This document shows, piece after piece, positions 33,740-43,182 of a stretch of 64,000 nucleotides of DNA; the first letter of the stretch is position 1, and the number at the start of each line of letters is the position of its first letter. Origin of the DNA: Streptomyces sp. BK239 (GTDB taxonomy: Bacteria > Actinomycetota > Actinomycetes > Streptomycetales > Streptomycetaceae); contig NZ_SHKS01000003.1 in NCBI RefSeq assembly GCF_004217285.1, positions 159,169-223,168 of the forward strand. The letters are read 5' to 3'. Under the pieces are notes generated by a model. That model was not told the origin of the DNA. It saw only the letters and a list, made by a program, of their open reading frames with translations, and did no database searches. Position numbers and translations under genes: made by a program.

Positions 33740-34645
33740 ATGACCAAGGTGATCACCGTGGCCGGACTGAACAAGTCCTTCGGCCGCACCCGCGCACTGG
33801 ACCGCCTCGACCTGGAGGTGGAGGCGGGCGAGGTGCACGGCTTCCTCGGGCCGAACGGCGCGGGCAAGTCCACCGCCATCCGGATCCTGCTCGGCCTGCT
33901 GCGCGCCGACTCCGGCACGGCCCGGGTCTTCGGCCTCGACCCGTGGGCGGACGCCGTCGAGGCGCACCGCCGCATCGCCTACGTCCCGGGAGACGTGACG
34001 CTCTGGCGGAACCTGTCCGGCGGCGAGGTCATCGACCTGCTGGGGCGGTTGCGCGGGGGTCTGAAGGCGGGGCGGCGCGCCGAACTCACCGAACGCTTCG
34101 AACTCGACCCGGCCAAGAAGGGCCGCACCTACTCCAAGGGCAACCGGCAGAAGGTGGCACTGGTCGCCGCCTTCGCCTCCGATGCCGACCTGCTGATTCT
34201 CGACGAGCCGACCTCGGGCCTCGACCCCCTGATGGAGGAGGTCTTCAAGGAGTGCGTCCGGGAGGAACGGGACCGGGGGCGCACGGTCCTGCTGTCGTCG
34301 CACATCCTGAGCGAGGTCGAGGAACTCTGCGACCGGGTCAGCATCATCCGCAAGGGCCGGACCGTGGAAAGCGGCTCGCTCGCCGACCTGCGCCATCTGA
34401 CACGGACCAGCATCACGGCCGAACTCGCCTCTCCGCCCGACGGATTGGCGCACCTGCCCGGCGTCCACGACCTGGACGTCCGCAGCCGCCGGGTCCGCCT
34501 CCAGGTGGACACGGACCGACTCGACGCCGTGTTGCGGTCGTTGAGCACTTCCGGCGTCCGGTCGCTGACATCGACTCCTCCGACGCTGGAGGAACTGTTC
34601 CTGCGGCACTACCAGGACGATCCCGAAGAGTCGGCTTCCCGATGA
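33740..34645 (+). CDS. ABC exporter ATP-binding protein (antibiotic-export type)
   Basis: 301 aa. Walker [10 protein letters not shown], a Q-loop region, the unusual signature YSKGNRQKV, Walker B LLILDEP followed by [12 protein letters not shown], and switch [11 protein letters not shown]. The SKGNRQKV signature and the C-terminal extension ([21 protein letters not shown]...[11 protein letters not shown]) are typical of exporters paired with COG3559 permeases. The start lies two bases after an operator-like repeat with little room for a ribosome site, so the mRNA may be leaderless. Overlaps the permease by ATGA. Confidence 0.92.
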   Translation: MTKVITVAGLNKSFGRTRALDRLDLEVEAGEVHGFLGPNGAGKSTAIRILLGLLRADSGTARVFGLDPWADAVEAHRRIAYVPGDVTLWRNLSGGEVIDLLGRLRGGLKAGRRAELTERFELDPAKKGRTYSKGNRQKVALVAAFASDADLLILDEPTSGLDPLMEEVFKECVREERDRGRTVLLSSHILSEVEELCDRVSIIRKGRTVESGSLADLRHLTRTSITAELASPPDGLAHLPGVHDLDVRSRRVRLQVDTDRLDAVLRSLSTSGVRSLTSTPPTLEELFLRHYQDDPEESASR

Positions 34646-36249
34646 CGACGGCGACAGCGCATGCGACGGCATCGACCACGAGGGCTCGATTCACCGGGAC
34701 CGGAACACTGCTGCGGTTCGCGCTCCGCCGCGACCGGGTGCTGATCCCGGTCTGGGTCGGGGTGAACGTCCTGATGGTCCTCACCATGCCGAGGACCCTC
34801 GGAAGCCTGTACGGCACCGCCTCGGAACGCACCGACCTGCTGAGGCAGGTGTCGGCCAACTCCTCCCTGCGCGCGCTCGTCGGTCCTGTCTTCGACGACT
34901 CCCTCGGCGCCCTCACCGCTTGGCGCGTGGGCGTCTACGCGGGTGTGCTCGCCGCGGTGACGAGCCTGCTGATCGTCGTCCGGCACACCCGGGACGAGGA
35001 GGAGAGCGGACGCCTGGAGCTCCTCGCCTCGGGGGCGGTGGGCCGCCGGGCCCCGCTCACGTCGGCGCTGCTGGCGGCGGGCGTCGCCAACGCGGTGCTG
35101 GCGGTGCTGGTCACGGCGGGGCTGGCGGGGCACGGGGTGGCCGGGGCGGTGGCCTTCGGACTCGGTCTCGCCGCGGTCGGCATGCTGTTCGCCACCATGG
35201 CGGCGATCGCCGCACAGCTCACCGAGAGCGCGCGGCTCGCCCGCGGCTTGACCTCGGCGGTGCTGGGCGCGGCGTTCGTGCTGCGCGCGGCGGGCGATTC
35301 CGCCACGGCCGACGGTTCGTCGGCGCTGACCTGGCTCTCCCCGCTCGGGTGGCTGGAGAACCTGCGGGCGTTCGGGAACGAGCGGTGGTGGGTGCCTGCG
35401 CTGTTCGCGGCGGCGGTCGCCACGCAGGGCGCGATCGCCTACGGCCTCGCGGGCCGCCGGGACGCCGGCCTGAGCTTCCTGCCCACCCGGCCGGGATCGC
35501 CCGCGGGACGGCTCGGCACGGCCGGGGCTCTGGCCTGGCGGCTGCAACGGGGGGCCGTTCTCGGCTGGAGCGCCGGATTCTTCCTCGCCGGAGTCGTCTA
35601 CGGCTCACTTGCGGACGGTGCGGCCGAGCTGGTCGGCGACAACGCGCGGGCCCGCGAGATCCTCGAGCGGATGGGCGGCCGGTCCGGCGTGACCGACGCG
35701 TTCCTCAGCTCCATGATCGGCATGCTGGGTTTGATCGCCACGCTGTTCGTGGTCGCCTCGGTGCTGCGGCTGCACGGCGAGGAGACGTCGGGGCGGGCGG
35801 ACCCCGTGCTGGCGAGCGCCGTGGGGCGGCTGCGGTGGGCTGCGGGCCATCTCGCGATCGCCTTCGCGGGCTCCGCACTGATCATGCTCCTCGCCGGCCT
35901 GGGTTTCGCCGTGGGCCACGGCCGGCAGACGGGGCCGCTCCTCGGCGCCTGTCTGGTGCAGGTGCCCGGGATCTGGACGATCGGCGGTCTCGCGGTCCTC
36001 TTGTACGGCCTCACCCCCCGCCTGGCGCCGGTCGCGTGGGGCGTGGCGGCCGCGACCCTGCTGCTCGGCTGGATCGGTCCCGCTGTGGACGCCCCGCGTC
36101 CGATCCTCGACCTCTCCCCCTTCCCCCACCTCCCCAAGCTGCCCGGCGCACAGATGCACTGGCCCCCGACCTTGGCCCTGGCCCTCATCGCGACGGCCCT
36201 GACGGCAGCAGGTCTGGCGGCACTGCGACGCCGGGATCTGACGACGTGA
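34642..36249 (+). CDS. ABC exporter permease (TnrB3/polyketide-antibiotic exporter-like)
   Basis: 535 aa with about 12 transmembrane segments in two similar halves, each starting with a short amphipathic block ([21 protein letters not shown] and [21 protein letters not shown]). The motif [19 protein letters not shown] in half one and [22 protein letters not shown] in half two is the hallmark of this family. It works with the ATPase just upstream to export a hydrophobic compound or lipid. Regulated in all likelihood by the divergent GbsR-type protein. Confidence 0.9.
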   Translation: MTTATAHATASTTRARFTGTGTLLRFALRRDRVLIPVWVGVNVLMVLTMPRTLGSLYGTASERTDLLRQVSANSSLRALVGPVFDDSLGALTAWRVGVYAGVLAAVTSLLIVVRHTRDEEESGRLELLASGAVGRRAPLTSALLAAGVANAVLAVLVTAGLAGHGVAGAVAFGLGLAAVGMLFATMAAIAAQLTESARLARGLTSAVLGAAFVLRAAGDSATADGSSALTWLSPLGWLENLRAFGNERWWVPALFAAAVATQGAIAYGLAGRRDAGLSFLPTRPGSPAGRLGTAGALAWRLQRGAVLGWSAGFFLAGVVYGSLADGAAELVGDNARAREILERMGGRSGVTDAFLSSMIGMLGLIATLFVVASVLRLHGEETSGRADPVLASAVGRLRWAAGHLAIAFAGSALIMLLAGLGFAVGHGRQTGPLLGACLVQVPGIWTIGGLAVLLYGLTPRLAPVAWGVAAATLLLGWIGPAVDAPRPILDLSPFPHLPKLPGAQMHWPPTLALALIATALTAAGLAALRRRDLTT

Positions 36250-36350
36250 GAGAAGCGCGGGCGGACATGACCGAGCGGGCGGCGCGTCGGACCGCCCTGC
36301 CCAGTCGCGCGGCGGGCGGGCCTGCCCGGACGGCGTGGTCGGCGTGGTGA

Positions 36351-37556
36351 TCAGCCCACCTCCACGCGCAGTCCCTCCAGCCCACGGATCACGAAGTTCG
36401 GTTTGCGGGACGGAGGGGCCGTCGGCCGCAGGGTCGGGGCCTTCTCCAGCAGGGCCGTCATCGAGGCCGCCAGTTCGAGGCGGGCCAGGGGCGCGCCGAT
36501 GCAGTAGTGGATGCCGGCGCTGAAGGAGATGTGCGGGTTGTCCTTGCGGGTGAGGTCCAGCTTCTCGGGGGCGGCGAACACCTCCGGGTCGTGGTTGGCG
36601 GAGCCGAACAGCATCGCGATCTCCGCTCCTCTCGGCAGGACCGTGCCGTCGATCTCGATCTCGTCCAGCACCCACCGCTCGAAGAGCTGCAGCGGGGTGT
36701 CGTACCGCATCAACTCCTCCACGGCCGACGGCACCAGGGAGTGGTCCGCGCGCAGGGCGGCCAGCTGGTCCTCGTTGCTGAACAGCGCCCACCAGCCGTT
36801 GACCGTGGCGTTCACCGTCGCCTCGTGACCGGCGTTCAGCAGCAGGACGGCGGTGGAGATCATCTCCTGCTCGGTGAGCCGGTCACCCTCGTCGTGCGCC
36901 GCGATCAGCCCGGAGATCAGGTCGTCGCCGGGCTTCTCCCGGCGGGCGGCGATCAGCTCCCGCAGGTAGGCGGAGAACTCGACCGACGCCCGGACCGCCC
37001 TCGCCGCCGTCTCCTGCGACGGGTTCAGCTCGTACATCCCGCAGATGTCCGCCGACCAGGGGCGCAGCGGGGCCCGATCCGCCTCGGGGATGCCCAGCAT
37101 CTCGGCGATGACGGCGACCGGCAGCGGCTCGGCGACATCGGTGAGCAGGTCACCGCCGCCCTTCTCCACGAGCGCGTCCACCAGCTCACCGGCGAGCTCG
37201 CGCACATACGGCTTCAGCCGCTCCACGGTCCGCGGCGTGAACGCCTTCGACACCAGACGCCGGATCCTCGTGTGGTCCGGCGGCTCCAGATCGAGCATCC
37301 CGTGGTCGTTGAGCGTGTGGAACGGCTCGTGCTCCGCCGGGGGCGCCGTCCGCCCGAAGTCCTCGTGCGTGAACCGGTGCTGATACGTCCGCCCCAGCCG
37401 CCGGTCCCGGAGCAGCGCGGACACATCGGCGTGGTGCGGCACGAGCCACTGGTTCGTGGCCTCGAAGTACCGCACCCGCCCCTCGGCCCGCAGCTCGGCG
37501 TAAGCGGGGTACGGGTCGGCGAGGAACGCCGGGTCCCACGGATCGAAGTCAGCCAT
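36351..37556 (-). CDS. Cytochrome P450 (CYP107-like)
   Basis: 401 aa. Haem-binding loop FSAGIHYCIGAPLARLE with proximal Cys352. The I-helix oxygen motif is LNAGHEATVNAT, with AGHEAT in place of the common AGHETT. The EXXR/meander region is complete, and the N-terminal FDPWDPAFLADPYPAYAELRAEGRV is typical. Position suggests the orthologue of S. coelicolor SCO3636 (CYP107P1), from memory. No ferredoxin or reductase gene is next to it, so it must use partners encoded elsewhere. The substrate is unknown. Confidence 0.92.
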   Translation of the reverse strand: MADFDPWDPAFLADPYPAYAELRAEGRVRYFEATNQWLVPHHADVSALLRDRRLGRTYQHRFTHEDFGRTAPPAEHEPFHTLNDHGMLDLEPPDHTRIRRLVSKAFTPRTVERLKPYVRELAGELVDALVEKGGGDLLTDVAEPLPVAVIAEMLGIPEADRAPLRPWSADICGMYELNPSQETAARAVRASVEFSAYLRELIAARREKPGDDLISGLIAAHDEGDRLTEQEMISTAVLLLNAGHEATVNATVNGWWALFSNEDQLAALRADHSLVPSAVEELMRYDTPLQLFERWVLDEIEIDGTVLPRGAEIAMLFGSANHDPEVFAAPEKLDLTRKDNPHISFSAGIHYCIGAPLARLELAASMTALLEKAPTLRPTAPPSRKPNFVIRGLEGLRVEVG

Positions 37557-37722
37557 GCGGGGACGCTAACCCGGGGCGCCAGGCTCTGACCAGGGGTCTT
37601 CTCAAGATGGTCGATCAAAGCGGTGTAGGCGGAGGTGGGACGTCGAGGGCGGCACGGGCCGGCGCTTCGCAGTCGCGGACGGCGACAGGCGAAGCCCCGT
37701 GACCGGCGTCGGCATGAGGTGA

Positions 37723-38388
37723 TCAGCCCGGTGTCACCAGGCGGGCCTCGTAGGCGAACACCGCCGCCTGTGTGCGGTCCCGCAGGCCCAGCTTCACCAG
37801 GATCCGGCTCACATGCGTCTTGATCGTGGACTCCGCCACCACCAGCCGCTCCGCTATCTCCGCGTTCGACAGCCCCTGGGCTATGAGGACCAGCACCTCC
37901 GTCTCCCGTTCGGTCAGGTCGCCGTAGGACGCCTGGGCGGCGCGCGGCAGCCGGGGCGCCCCGGACAGCTTCGAGAACTCGGTGATCAGACGCCGGGTGA
38001 CGGACGGCGCGAGCAGCGCCTCCCCCGTCGCCACCACCCTGACCCCGTCGGCGAGTTGGCGGGCCGACGCGTCCTTGAGGAGGAAGCCGGAGGCTCCCGC
38101 CCGCAGGGCCTGGTACACGTACTCGTCGAGGTCGAACGTGGTCAGGACCAGCACCTTCGCCGCGCCGTCGGCGGCCACGATCTCCCGTGTCGCCTCTATG
38201 CCGTTCAGCTCCGGCATGCGGATGTCCATCAGGACGACGTCCGGGGCCAGTTCACGCACCCGTTCCACCGCCTGCCGGCCGTTGACCGCCTCGCCCACGA
38301 CCTCGATGTCCGGCATCGCGTTGAGCAGGACGGAGAAGCCCTCCCGGACCATCATCTGGTCGTCCGCGATCAGTACCCGTATGGTCAT
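37723..38388 (-). CDS. NarL/LuxR-type response regulator (system 1)
   Basis: 221 aa. The receiver domain has the acidic pair DD at 9-10, phosphoacceptor Asp55 in VVLMDIRMP and Lys in the DLDEYVYQALRAGASGFLLKDAS block. The LuxR HTH is LTERETEVLVLIAQGLSNAEIAERLVVAESTIKTHVSRILVKLGLRDRTQAAVFAYEA. Translationally coupled (4-bp overlap) to the upstream kinase. Closely similar to the regulator encoded at 39829-40503. Confidence 0.94.
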   Translation of the reverse strand: MTIRVLIADDQMMVREGFSVLLNAMPDIEVVGEAVNGRQAVERVRELAPDVVLMDIRMPELNGIEATREIVAADGAAKVLVLTTFDLDEYVYQALRAGASGFLLKDASARQLADGVRVVATGEALLAPSVTRRLITEFSKLSGAPRLPRAAQASYGDLTERETEVLVLIAQGLSNAEIAERLVVAESTIKTHVSRILVKLGLRDRTQAAVFAYEARLVTPG

Positions 38389-39737
38389 GCGCCACTCTCA
38401 CCCGTCGCCTGCACCGGCAGGAACACCGCCACCTCGTAACCGCCGGCCTCTGTCGCCCCGGCCGTCATCTCACCGCCCAGCATGGACACCCGCTCCCGCA
38501 TTCCCGTGATGCCGTGCCCCGCGCCGGGTGAGGGCTTCACCAGGGACGGCCGCGGCGGCGGACCGTTGACTATGCGCAGGCCCAGACCGCCGAGGACATA
38601 GGAGACCTCCACCTTGGCCTCCGCGCCCGGCGCGTGGCGCAGGGTGTTGCTCAGCGCCTCCTGGACGATGCGGTAGGCCGACAGCTCGACGCCCGGCGGG
38701 AGTTCACGTATCGCCCCGGTGACCGTCTTGTCGACGCCCAGGCCCGCCTCCCGCACATTGGAGAGAAGCCCGTCCAGGTCGGCCAGCATGGGCTGGGGGG
38801 CGTCGGGCGCCTCGTAGTCCTCGGCGCGGACGACGCCCAGCACCCGGCGCAGCTCCGTCAGGGCCGCGACCGCGTTCTCCCGGATGGTGGCGAAGGCCTT
38901 CTCCAGCTCGGGCGGCGGGTTCTCCACCCGGTAGGGCGCGGCCTCCGCCTGGATGGCGACCACCGACATGTGGTGGGCGACCACGTCGTGCAGCTCGCGG
39001 GCGATGGTGGTGCGCTCCTCCAGGAGCGTGCGCCGGGACCGCTCGTGCTCGGTCACCGTCTGCTGCGCGGTCACCTCCCGCTCGGCCTGCCGGCGTATGT
39101 GCCAGACGGAGACGGCGAGCAGGGCGAACGCGGAGAAGACCAGCATGGGCTCGACGTCCGTGGGGTGGCTGTCGGTGAACACCGTCTCGGCCAGGAAGCC
39201 GTAGGCCGCCGTCACCAGCCACATCCACGCCGCCGTGCGCGGCCGGGTGCGCACGGCCACCACCACCATCACCGTCAGGTGGGCGATGAAACTGCCCGGC
39301 AGCCACGGCCACATGCCGCCGTACACCGTGCCCATGGCGCCGACGAGCGAGCTCGACAGGAGCGACAGCCAGAACGCTCCGGCCGGGCGGACCAGCGTCA
39401 GCAGCACCGGCACCAGGACGAACGCGGCGCACAACAAGCCCGTTCCGTTGGATCTCTCGTCCACGGAGACGACCAGTGCCGCGAGCGCGCCGAGGGCCAC
39501 GACGACCGCGTGCCACCGCCAGGTGGCGTACTCCCGCTTGCGGCCCTTCAGCCGGCGGATGAGGAAGCCGTCGGGTTCCCTGGGCGGCAGCGGACGGTAG
39601 GCGAAGGCGTTCTGGAAGAGGTCCTGACGCAGTCCGCGCAGGGCGTCCGCGGCCGCCCTGAACTCCGGACTGCGCGGCTGGTGGGCGCCGGGCCGGCGGT
39701 CCGGGGGCGTCGAGTGCGTCTGCGTCGTCTGGGTCAC
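38385..39737 (-). CDS. HisKA_3 sensor histidine kinase (system 1)
   Basis: 450 aa from a GTG start. A cytoplasmic N terminus (~90 aa) is followed by about five or six TM helices (AVVVALGALAALVV, LCAAFVLVPVLLTL and others). The phosphoacceptor is in TTIARELHDVVAHHMSVVAIQ, and the HATPase region has SAYRIVQEALSNTLRHAPG and GAGHGITGMRERVSMLGGEM. A NarL-partner kinase without a large sensor domain, so it probably detects something in or near the membrane. It is paralogous to the kinase at 40500-41987. Its promoter region contains GTAGTACTT (minus strand). Confidence 0.93.
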   Translation of the reverse strand: MTQTTQTHSTPPDRRPGAHQPRSPEFRAAADALRGLRQDLFQNAFAYRPLPPREPDGFLIRRLKGRKREYATWRWHAVVVALGALAALVVSVDERSNGTGLLCAAFVLVPVLLTLVRPAGAFWLSLLSSSLVGAMGTVYGGMWPWLPGSFIAHLTVMVVVAVRTRPRTAAWMWLVTAAYGFLAETVFTDSHPTDVEPMLVFSAFALLAVSVWHIRRQAEREVTAQQTVTEHERSRRTLLEERTTIARELHDVVAHHMSVVAIQAEAAPYRVENPPPELEKAFATIRENAVAALTELRRVLGVVRAEDYEAPDAPQPMLADLDGLLSNVREAGLGVDKTVTGAIRELPPGVELSAYRIVQEALSNTLRHAPGAEAKVEVSYVLGGLGLRIVNGPPPRPSLVKPSPGAGHGITGMRERVSMLGGEMTAGATEAGGYEVAVFLPVQATGESGA

Positions 39738-39807
39738 GATGAAAACGGTAGGCGGGAGCGGGGCTCCCGGTCGTCACCAGTGAGGGGGGTTCTGCGAGGT
39801 CCCTCTC

Positions 39808-39820
39808 AAGTACTACGGGT
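39808..39820 (-). promoter_or_regulatory. GTAGTAC motif upstream of kinase system 1
   Basis: On the minus strand ACCCGTAGTACTT, about 75 bp before the kinase start. The same ACCCGTAGTAC core occurs twice upstream of the operon carrying the paralogous system (44331-44352). NarL-type regulators often bind such GTACTAC half-sites, so autoregulation is likely. Confidence 0.5.
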
Positions 39821-39828
39821 CGCGGGGG

Positions 39829-40503
39829 TCAGTATCCGGAGGGGCGGACCAGGCCCGACTCGTAGGCGAACACGGCCGCCTGCGTGCGGTCGCGCAGACC
39901 CAGTTTCACCAGGATGCGGCCCACGTGTGTCTTCACGGTCTGCTCGGCGACACACAGGTGCGCGGCGATCTCCGCGTTGGACAGGCCCTGCGCGATGAGA
40001 CTGAGGACCTCCGTCTCCCGTTCGGTGAGATCACCGACGCGCTCCTTCAGCGGGGTGCGCGGCGAGCCGTTCAGGCGGGAGAACTCGGCGATCAGTTTGC
40101 GGGTCACGCCGGGCGCCAGCAGCGCGTCACCGGCCGCGACGATCCGGACGGCCTCAGCGAGCTGCTCGGCGGAGGCGTCCTTCAGCATGAACCCGGACGC
40201 GCCGGCGCGCAGCGCGTCGTACACGTACTCGTCGAGATCGAAGGTGGTGAGCACCAGCACCTTGATCTCGGGGGTCTTGACGGTGATGCGTTCGGTGGCC
40301 TCGATGCCGTTGTGCTCCGGCATGCGGATGTCCATCAGCACGACGTCCGGGGCGAGTTCCGCGACCTTCTCGACGGCGTCCTTGCCGTCGACCGCCTGGC
40401 CGACCACCTCGATGCCGGGCTGCGCGTTGAGCAGCACGGTGAAGCCCTGCCGGACCATCTGCTGGTCGTCGGCGATCAGTACGCGGATGGTCCCGCTCGT
40501 CAT
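39829..40503 (-). CDS. NarL/LuxR-type response regulator (system 2)
   Basis: 224 aa. Acidic pair DD (12-13), phosphoacceptor Asp58 in VVLMDIRMP, the YVYDALRAGASGFMLKDAS block and the HTH LTERETEVLSLIAQGLSNAEIAAHLCVAEQTVKTHVGRILVKLGLRDRTQAAVFAYES. The DNA-recognition helix (EQTVKTHVGRIL) is nearly identical to that of system 1 (ESTIKTHVSRIL), which makes shared binding sites likely. Coupled by ATGA overlap to the kinase upstream. Confidence 0.94.
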   Translation of the reverse strand: MTSGTIRVLIADDQQMVRQGFTVLLNAQPGIEVVGQAVDGKDAVEKVAELAPDVVLMDIRMPEHNGIEATERITVKTPEIKVLVLTTFDLDEYVYDALRAGASGFMLKDASAEQLAEAVRIVAAGDALLAPGVTRKLIAEFSRLNGSPRTPLKERVGDLTERETEVLSLIAQGLSNAEIAAHLCVAEQTVKTHVGRILVKLGLRDRTQAAVFAYESGLVRPSGY

Positions 40504-41987
40504 GTGAGGTCGTCTCCTGTCGTGGTCGGCTGCCCGGACGCGGGTCTCGCCGGCAGGGCCGGGAACTCGGCCGGTGACTCGGGCGTCGTGGGGCGCGGTT
40601 CGGGGAAGATCAGTTCGAGGTCCGCGGACGGCTCCAGGGCCTCGGCCGGCGGGGGCGCGGCGCCGTCCTTCGGGAGGAAGGCGGACACCATGAACCCGCC
40701 GTGCAGCGTCGGATGCGCGCTGACGTGACCGCCGAGCATCGCGGCCCGCTCCCGCATCCCGAGCAGGCCGTGACCGGCGCCCGGGGACGGCCGGACCGGC
40801 CCGCTCGGGCGGGAGTTGACGACCTCCAGGTGCAGACCACGCGGCTCGTGCGTGATCCGTACGCGCACGCTCGACCCGGGCGCGTGCCGCAGGACGTTGC
40901 TGAGCGCCTCCTGCACCATCCGGTACGCCGACAGCTGCACGCCCGGCGGGTACGGCGGCGTCTCGCCCTCGATCTCCGCGACGACATGCAGCCCGGCGGC
41001 CCGGGTGTTGTCCAGGAGGGCGTCGAGACGATCCAGCGTGGGCTGCGGGGTGGCCGGGGCGGAGCCGGTGCCGGCCGCGCCGAGCCCGTAGGGGTCCTCG
41101 GGGTTCTCGGAGCGCAGCACGCCGAGGACGCGGCGCAGTTCGGCGAGCGCCTCCAGGGCGTTGTTGCGGATCCCGGCGAGGTTCTCCTTCAGTTCCTCGG
41201 ACGGGTTCTCCACCAGGTGGGGGGCCACCTGCGCCTGGATGGAGATCACCGACATGTGGTGGGCGACCACGTCGTGCAGTTCACGGGCGATGCGGTTGCG
41301 CTCCTCCAGCAGTGTGCGGCGGCCGCGTTCCTCGGCGGTGATCGTCTCCTGCTCGACGAGCTGGCTGCGGGCCTCACCGAGCCCCCGGAAGGCGGTGCCG
41401 ACGAGGACCACCGCGGTGAAGATCCCGAGGGTGGCGATGCCCGTCGACGTGTAGGTCGCCCCGCCGATCAGGCCCTGGAGCACCCAGGTCGTCACAGCGG
41501 TGGCGAGCAGCATCGTGAAGGAGACGCGCCGGCGCACCTTCAGCGCGAGGAGGAGGAACACGATGGTGTGGGCGACGACTTCGGGCGGCGTCCAGGGCCA
41601 CGGGGGCCCCGGCAGCGGATGACCCACGAGGGCCGGGCGGGCCGCCACCGCCGCCGCGACGGTGGCCGCCAGGGACAGCGCCCAGGCCGGGGCCGGCCGC
41701 CACAGGGCGGCGATGACCGCGCTCCCCTGCGCGAACGACACCGTCACCGCCAGCTCCGTGCCCAGGTTGTAGCGGCCGAACTGCTCGTTGCCGGCCAGTG
41801 CGATGCCCAGAGCGATGTAGCACACCACCACGTACCCCGGCACCCGCAGCCAGCGCGACACGCGTCGTCGCGGCGAGCCCCCGGAGCCGATCGCGCCGGT
41901 CGCTGCGCGCAGGCGGCCGAGGAGGGACCGGCGTGGCGCCGCGAGGGCGGTGCGGTCGGCTGCGCTGCTGGTCTCCTGACCGGTCAT
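40500..41987 (-). CDS. HisKA_3 sensor histidine kinase (system 2)
   Basis: 495 aa from MTGQETSSAADRTA; a start six codons earlier is possible. Five or more TM helices are followed by NRIARELHDVVAHHMSVISIQAQVAPHLVENP (phosphoacceptor His) and LSAYRMVQEALSNVLRHAPGSSVRVRI...GAGHGLLGMRERAAMLGGH (HATPase). Compared with system 1 it has an extra linker (ENPEDPYGLGAAGTGSAPATPQPTL) and a Pro-rich C-terminal tail. It begins 10 bp after the acyltransferase gene, so it is part of a four-gene unit. Confidence 0.92.
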   Translation of the reverse strand: MTGQETSSAADRTALAAPRRSLLGRLRAATGAIGSGGSPRRRVSRWLRVPGYVVVCYIALGIALAGNEQFGRYNLGTELAVTVSFAQGSAVIAALWRPAPAWALSLAATVAAAVAARPALVGHPLPGPPWPWTPPEVVAHTIVFLLLALKVRRRVSFTMLLATAVTTWVLQGLIGGATYTSTGIATLGIFTAVVLVGTAFRGLGEARSQLVEQETITAEERGRRTLLEERNRIARELHDVVAHHMSVISIQAQVAPHLVENPSEELKENLAGIRNNALEALAELRRVLGVLRSENPEDPYGLGAAGTGSAPATPQPTLDRLDALLDNTRAAGLHVVAEIEGETPPYPPGVQLSAYRMVQEALSNVLRHAPGSSVRVRITHEPRGLHLEVVNSRPSGPVRPSPGAGHGLLGMRERAAMLGGHVSAHPTLHGGFMVSAFLPKDGAAPPPAEALEPSADLELIFPEPRPTTPESPAEFPALPARPASGQPTTTGDDLT

Positions 41988-41997
41988 GGCCTCAACT

Positions 41998-43182
41998 CTA
42001 GGCATCGTGAAGCGACTTGGCTCGCGCCGTCTCCGAGCGGTACCGGACGTGGACCACCCGGGACCGGCCGCCGCGGACCCGCCTCGACCGCTTCCCGGTT
42101 CGGCTCTCGAAGCCGTGGAACGCCGCGCAGCAGACGCCGAGGACGAGGGCGAAGACCGGCAGCCACAGGAGACGGACCGCTATCCAGTGCGGGTCGTCCG
42201 GGGAGGTGTGCAGGCCTGGCAGGGGACCTGCGCGCAGGGCGGTGGCGGTGGTCGCCATCAGGGCCGTCTGGTGCCAGAGGAAGAGCGTCATCGCGGAGAG
42301 GTTCACCAGTGCCACGGCCGTCCAGGCCAGCGGCCTCTGCATCGCCCGGCGCAGACGCTCGCGCAGCAGAAGGGCCAGACCGCACTGGGCGAGGCCGAAG
42401 GTCACGGCGGCCAGCGTGGGCGGGTTGAGGTTCGACACGGCCGCACCGGGGACGCCCACCATCGACGCCGGGTAGCCCGCCCAGCCGACGAGCGCCGCGG
42501 TCGTCACCGCGCCGCCGACGAGCAAGGTCCAGCCGGCGCGCGGGCGTTCCAGCTCGCCGCGCGTCCAGGCCGCCCCCAGGGTGTACGGCACCAGCCAGCC
42601 GGCCGCCAGATTCACCCAGCCGAGCCAGGCGGGACCGCCGAGGCCGAAGCGCACGAGGTCCACATGGAGGACGACGGCCAACGGCCACAGGGGGTTCAGC
42701 CGAGCCAGCAGCGGGGTCGCCGCGGTCAGCGCCGCGAACACCAGCAGGAACCACAGCGGGGACAGCGCCAGCTTCAGCACGGTGTGCAGGGTGATGGGCG
42801 TCGCCCCGCCCAGGAGAAGGGAGACGGCGATCGCCGTCCACAGCGCCAGGAGGGCCGCGACCGGGGTGAACAGGCGGGCGAGCCGTTTGCGCAGCCAGCC
42901 GCCGTAGGTCTCGCCGCGCGCGCGTGAGGAGATGCGGCTTCTCGTCGCCACATGGCCGCCGACCATGAAGAACAGCGCCAGGGTCTGGAACGTCCACGAG
43001 ACGGGGGCCAGCCAGGGCATGGACGCCAGCGGGCTCGCCGCGCGGAGGGCGCCGCCGGGAGAGGCGACCAGGGCGGTCACCAGCCAGTGACCAAGGATCA
43101 CACCGAGGATCGCGACGGCCCGGAGGGCGTCCGTGGCTCGGTCCCTCGTAGGGGCGGGGGTGAGGTGGCGGAGTTCACGCAT
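41998..43182 (-). CDS. Acyltransferase-3-family membrane protein
   Basis: 394 aa with about ten TM helices. The N-terminal family motif is RATDALRAVAILGVILGHWLV with the essential His, followed by FFMVGGHVATRSRISSR. It would transfer an acyl group to a cell-surface sugar, lipid or secreted molecule. The target is not evident. Encoded between a DUF1023 hydrolase (8-bp overlap) and the kinase of system 2 (10-bp gap), which suggests the two-component system monitors, or is controlled with, a surface-modification function. Confidence 0.87.
   Translation of the reverse strand: MRELRHLTPAPTRDRATDALRAVAILGVILGHWLVTALVASPGGALRAASPLASMPWLAPVSWTFQTLALFFMVGGHVATRSRISSRARGETYGGWLRKRLARLFTPVAALLALWTAIAVSLLLGGATPITLHTVLKLALSPLWFLLVFAALTAATPLLARLNPLWPLAVVLHVDLVRFGLGGPAWLGWVNLAAGWLVPYTLGAAWTRGELERPRAGWTLLVGGAVTTAALVGWAGYPASMVGVPGAAVSNLNPPTLAAVTFGLAQCGLALLLRERLRRAMQRPLAWTAVALVNLSAMTLFLWHQTALMATTATALRAGPLPGLHTSPDDPHWIAVRLLWLPVFALVLGVCCAAFHGFESRTGKRSRRVRGGRSRVVHVRYRSETARAKSLHDA

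Noticed and set aside
33740..37556. ABC exporter plus P450 plus regulators as a biosynthetic gene cluster
   Set aside because: There are no core biosynthetic enzymes (PKS, NRPS, terpene synthase, lanthipeptide synthetase) in the window, and the genes converge rather than form one unit.
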